A stretch of DNA of 64,000 bases from Salvator merianae (taxonomy: Eukaryota; Chordata; Lepidosauria; Squamata; Teiidae), in assembly GCA_003586115.2 (NCBI GenBank), contig QVOM02000119.1, positions 44,504,742-44,568,741 of the forward strand, read 5' to 3'. A program made the position numbers and the translations under genes. How positions within the stretch are numbered: position 1 is the stretch's first letter; every line of letters begins with the position of its first letter. Under the pieces are notes generated by a model, which saw only the letters and a list, made by a program, of their open reading frames with translations, was not told where the DNA came from and ran no database searches. Below, in pieces: positions 60,396 through 64,000 of this stretch.

Positions 60396-60450
60396 CTAAT
60401 TAGTACTTGAAGTAATATCCTTTGGTATATTACTTCAGGTACTAATTAGC
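60395..60450. repeat. AT-rich near-perfect palindrome, ~26-bp arms
   Basis: GCTAATTAGTACTTGAAGTA and TACTTCAGGTACTAATTAGC face each other across about 16 bp that also partly pair (ATATCC/GGTATAT). One or two mismatches are seen. It could extrude as a cruciform or be a tiny MITE. Confidence 0.85.
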
Positions 60451-60739
60451 ATACCTAATGCTGTCATCTAAAATCAGAGTTTTCTTTCACATTTGACTGT
60501 GGTGAGGTTTAAATACCGTATAAGCAATATTAAGTATGTATGGAGTTACGTTATCTGACACATTGGTGTCCGGTTGAGCTATGAGGCACACCTGTCATAT
60601 TTTCCAGCAGGTTTATGTACTTTTAAGGCCTACATGTTATACATTAGTTTGCAGGTGAGCTGCTGTTCCTCTTAATGAAAGGAAACTTTTGCTGAATTTC
60701 TGGCTCAGATTATTTTGCACTGGGTTGGCAGATGAAGTC

Positions 60740-61870
60740 AAGATTAAATATACTTCCTCTGTTGCGAGTTCTATGTCCACTGTCGCTTTTATAAAACTCT
60801 CTCCACACGTTCACACTTGCGTGATAACGCTAGCTTCAGAACACAGGTACAAAGCTGGTTTGGGCTGCAGCGAGGAGGGAAGCAACTGACACTGAACTGC
60901 TGAAAGAATAGCAGCCTCAGAATCCTTCTTGCTTTCCACAGCACCGCCGTTCAGGGACGGCATTAGGACCCCGGCTGTTGCAGTTCTTCCACACAGACAA
61001 CTGCAGCAGCCAGAAAAGAGCATCGATCATCGATCATCGGTCATAAACAACATCTACAGGAAAAATATCAGCTCCACGCCACACAGTTATTAGTTTTAAA
61101 AGGAGTGCCGGTGGGTTGGACAGCCCTAGGAACCCGGGTTCAGAAGATCGCCATTCCGCTAGATGCTGACTGGACAGATCACAGTGCTGTTAAAGAACAA
61201 AAAAGAGGCGGGAATAACAAAGTTGATTGTCTCAAACTCGTTTGGAAGGAAGGAGATATATAAATCCAGAGACTACAACATAACACTCCCCTCCTACCCT
61301 CCCCCAAAACACCCCTCATGTTTATTTGGCAACAACATGTTAGAAAGGACAGGACGGCCGACATATGCAATTGAGGGAGAAGGAAGGCACCTTCTCCTGC
61401 TCTTTCCCCGGCATTCTGGAACGCCAGACACGGATGGGTTCGCTGGCGGAAGCACAGAAAGCGGCGGCCACCATCATTCCACTAAAGAACCAACTCGCGC
61501 GCAGTTGCCCGGGCAACGCCTTCCCCCGGCCTCCGCCACTGGAACGAACCAGTTGCTGCGGCAGCAGCAGCCGCCATCGCTCGCCAGAGGAGGCTGCTGA
61601 CGCCGCGCCCGGGTTGCACAGCGGTTCGACTTGGCTCGCTCGCTGCTGGGCTTCACGCCAAAGGCAAAGCTGAGATTTAGCCATGCGTGCTTAGGGACTT
61701 CCCTCACCCCTTCCTGTCCGTCCCAGGAAGCAACGTTCACATATTAATCCAAAAGGTGAGGCAAGAGCGGGGGTGCGTGCGTGTGCGCCAGTGAGCGACA
61801 TAGACGCGCTGAGGGCGCGCGCGAGCGGTATAGTGAGGAGCGCCGAAGGGAGGGCAATGCACAGAAGAGG
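60740..61870. promoter_or_regulatory. CpG-rich block 2, orphan promoter candidate
   Basis: CpG density rises from about 60770 and peaks at 61400-61850 (for example CAACTCGCGCGCAGTTGCCC, GACGCCGCGCCCGGG and GAGGGCGCGCGCGAGCGG), in contrast to depleted flanks. A strong plus-strand donor, CCAAAAG|GTGAGG, has its GT at 61756-61757. A weaker minus-strand donor, GGAAGG|GTGAGG, lies near 61705. Open frames on both strands here are compositional and match nothing I know. In human the next gene beyond PDE6H is RERG on the opposite strand with a distant promoter, so the target of this block is unknown. Confidence 0.5.
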
Positions 61871-62100
61871 AATTAGGTCTTCCCCATCCCACTTTGTTTT
61901 ATATTTTCATTCTACTTTATGGAGAGCTCGACGTGGCAAACGTTGCTCTCCTTTTTTATCGTATCTTAACAACGACCATGTGAGGTAGGCTACTTCCAGG
62001 GGCCAAGAATGCCCTCAAGGTTTCCCATTTACTTATGTTGAATAGCAATTTTGAACTCTAGTCTCCAGGTGCTAGTTCAGTATTCTAGACTGTAACCACA

Positions 62101-62309
62101 CTTGAGGTGTGTCCACACCTCAGTTTTAATCCAGCTTCAGTCCACCTTCAGAGTGAGAGAACACATTAGTAAAGCAACTAGTCATTTTCTTTCTACATTA
62201 TCTAACCCAAAGGTGGATTTTCTGAGATAGTGCTAGTAGAAAACAGCTTTTCACTTCTCACTCTGAAAGTGGACTGCAACTGGATTAAAACTTAGGTGTG
62301 AACACAAGT
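62101..62309. mobile_element. Hairpin MITE, family E copy 2
   Basis: CCACACCTCAGTTTTAATCC at the left and GGATTAAAACTTAGGTGTG at the right are inverted. It shares CAGCTTCAGTCCAC and TTATCTAACCCAAAGGTG with 23890-24110. The target duplication is not clear. Confidence 0.8.
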
Positions 62310-62639
62310 AAGGAATGTGCTTCTCATATCTTTGATGGTGAATGGGGCAAAGGGCAAGACAGCTAAAATAGAACTGAATGAGAGATCTGAATAGGAAGTG
62401 CTAATGATAGCTGAGCTACTGTTAAGGGTGCATTTCTTTTCAAAACCACATGGAACATAATGGATTATGCACACTTTAGTCAATCCTGAATTTAAACACA
62501 CGTGGAGATGGATTTAAATTTTATTCTCCTAAGTGTAGTGGAATACTGCCCACTTTGCCCTTGTGAGCTAACTAGTATTATTCACAGGTGATGTTACTAC
62601 TACAAGGAAGTAAGCAAGTTTAATTTGTATATAAAAACC

Positions 62640-62850
62640 TAAGAGAAACCATGCTGGATCAGGCCGCAGCCCATCTAGTCCACCATGTACTTCTGGACAT
62701 TTTTAAGCAGAAGACAAAAGCAATATCTTCATCTGCTCTTGACTCCCTACAAATGGCCTTTAGAGGCATCCTGCCTGACTCTCCAATCTGGAGGTGGTAC
62801 CTAGGTAACAATTCTAGCACCTGTCCTTCATGACTTTGTCTAACCCTTTC
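62640..62850 (+). mobile_element. Reptilian interspersed repeat ('GAGCCCTGCTGGATCAGGC' family), copy 3
   Basis: AGAGAAACCATGCTGGATCA, GGCCGCAGCCCATCTAGTCC, ATGGCCTTTAGAGGCATCCT and TTGTCTAACCCTTTC follow 18028-18370, with a short internal deletion. Confidence 0.7.
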
Positions 62851-62939
62851 TTGACATATGCACTCACATACAAAAAAAGCACCTCTGAGTCTGCTTGGAA
62901 ATGGTTCATATGCAGGATCTTCCACATGTTGATCTGCCC

Positions 62940-63040
62940 TCTCTCCTCTCCTGAAAATTTTAGGCTAGAAAAGGTGGATTAGAGGTGGAATGAAAATGTA
63001 AGGGTTTCATGCTACTGTCTGTGGGGTGGTTTTGTGCCTC
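62940..63040. mobile_element. Family F MITE fragment, inverted
   Basis: TTTAGGCTAGAAAAGGTGGA followed by TTAGAGGTGGAATGA and CATGCTACTGTC is the reverse of the family F core, as in 18950-19030. Confidence 0.6.
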
Positions 63041-63213
63041 TTTTTCTACATACAAATGTAAACTCATCAGATTTAGTATGAGACAGAACTTGATACTTTC
63101 GAAAGCTATACAGTAATAAGGTTGTAACTAGACCTTTTTAGCTTTTTAATATAGTGATGTATTTTGTCCTTAATGAAGTGAAGTTTCTGACTTCAAAACA
63201 TTAGTTAACCCTA

Positions 63214-64000
63214 GGGTACAGTCAGACATTGTAGAGATAATCTGCACTGTGGGAACAAGGATCAAGTATGTTTTCTGGTTGTTCCCACATTTGTAGTGTA
63301 ACACAGACTCAATGTGGACTTGCTCGTTCTCTCTCCTCAATTTTCCCATGCTTGGCATGGGGAAACCATACCTTTCTCTCTCCACCCCTCACCAGATTCC
63401 CCACTCTGTGCAGTCAGCAATTGAATGCAGTCCCAGCATTCAAATTTTGACTTCACTGGCTGGGAAAGTAAAATTCCACCATCCATATTTTCCTAGTGCT
63501 ACATTAGAACATGGATTCTCTTGGTGGCGTTACTGATCATTCACCATTTGTTCCTCCTCCCCCTCCAGCCTGTATCTACCCAAGCACAACTTCAGTTCCA
63601 CATCTACCACATAGTAAAGCTTCTTGAATGCCAGGTCTTAATTTCTTCTCCTTTGTAACTGCACTTTTGTGCAGCTGTGCAATTTCAAAGCAGTGTGCAA
63701 GGGAGAAGAGCTCAGTGAAAAGGGGGAAAACGTGAGGGGATCAATATTTTTGATAGTGAAATTAGTGGCCAGCAAATGGACTCTACCTTACCTTCACCAC
63801 AGACATCCATGGTGGCATGTGTCTCACAATGAAGGTGTGTGGTGCGGATGGCAAAGTTGAAGGTGATGTGGATCATTGCTGGGATAATGTACACCAACCA
63901 GCATGCACCCCCACTTCCCAGAGTTCTCAAAGAAGACTAACAGCCTGTACTGTTTGCCCTAGAGCCACTAAAACACAATGCTGGTTTTACACAAAAGTCA
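63214..64000 (+). mobile_element. 1-kb DNA transposon, family A copy, cut by the window end
   Basis: Starts GGGTACAGTCAGACATTGTA and runs in parallel with 44107-45095 (TTCCCATGCTTGGCATGGGG, GCAGTCCCAGCATTCAAATT, TTTGTAACTGCACTTTTGTG) to the last base. CpGs are mostly lost. Short frames at 63268-63930 come from this element. Confidence 0.85.

Noticed and set aside
61163..61740. 100-145 codon frames on both strands of the second CpG block
   Set aside because: Compositional frames with Pro/Arg/Ala bias and no recognisable homology. Several overlap in different frames.

Overview
The window looks like nuclear DNA from a squamate reptile, most likely a lizard. Coding density is very low, genes are split by introns, and the rest is dense with interspersed repeats. 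Three repeat types point to squamates: a several-kilobase BovB (RTE) LINE, the common reptilian tRNA-derived SINE, and many small DNA transposons. I cannot name the species.

Two protein-coding genes are certain, and together they fix the locus. The first coding exon of ARHGDIB (Rho GDP-dissociation inhibitor 2) lies on the minus strand at 1112-1300, with the rest of that gene beyond the left edge. A complete three-coding-exon PDE6H (cone cGMP phosphodiesterase inhibitory gamma subunit) lies on the plus strand at 52859-54049. ARHGDIB and PDE6H are also divergent neighbours on human 12p12.3, so this is conserved synteny.

Layout. 1-1.1 kb is ARHGDIB intron. 1.3-20.4 kb is probably ARHGDIB intron 1 or 5' flank, full of small transposons. 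19.6-20.7 kb is a CpG-rich block with a (CCG)n tract and a good minus-strand splice donor, the best candidate for the ARHGDIB promoter and untranslated first exon. 20.7-52.8 kb is intergenic and transposon-rich. It holds a CpG-retaining 1-kb DNA transposon copy (32.92-33.94 kb) and a BovB LINE (43.3-48.5 kb) split by two later copies of the same 1-kb family. 52.8-54.05 kb is PDE6H. 54-60.7 kb is repeat-rich flank. 60.7-61.9 kb is a second CpG-rich block with no recognisable protein gene and possibly the promoter of an unannotated transcript. 62-64 kb is repeats, ending inside a fourth copy of the 1-kb transposon.

The most notable pattern is the DNA transposon content. At least seven non-autonomous groupings (about 130 bp to 1.15 kb) share GGC-type termini, and many copies are flanked by 3-bp duplications (TAA, TTA, TCA, TCT and others). 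This suggests a PIF/Harbinger-like transposase acting in trans on several sequence-unrelated families. Nested insertions give a relative age order. I found no operon, CRISPR array, phage, tRNA, rRNA or other system-level novelty. The two genes do not work together biochemically: one is a leukocyte-enriched Rho regulator, the other a cone phototransduction subunit.
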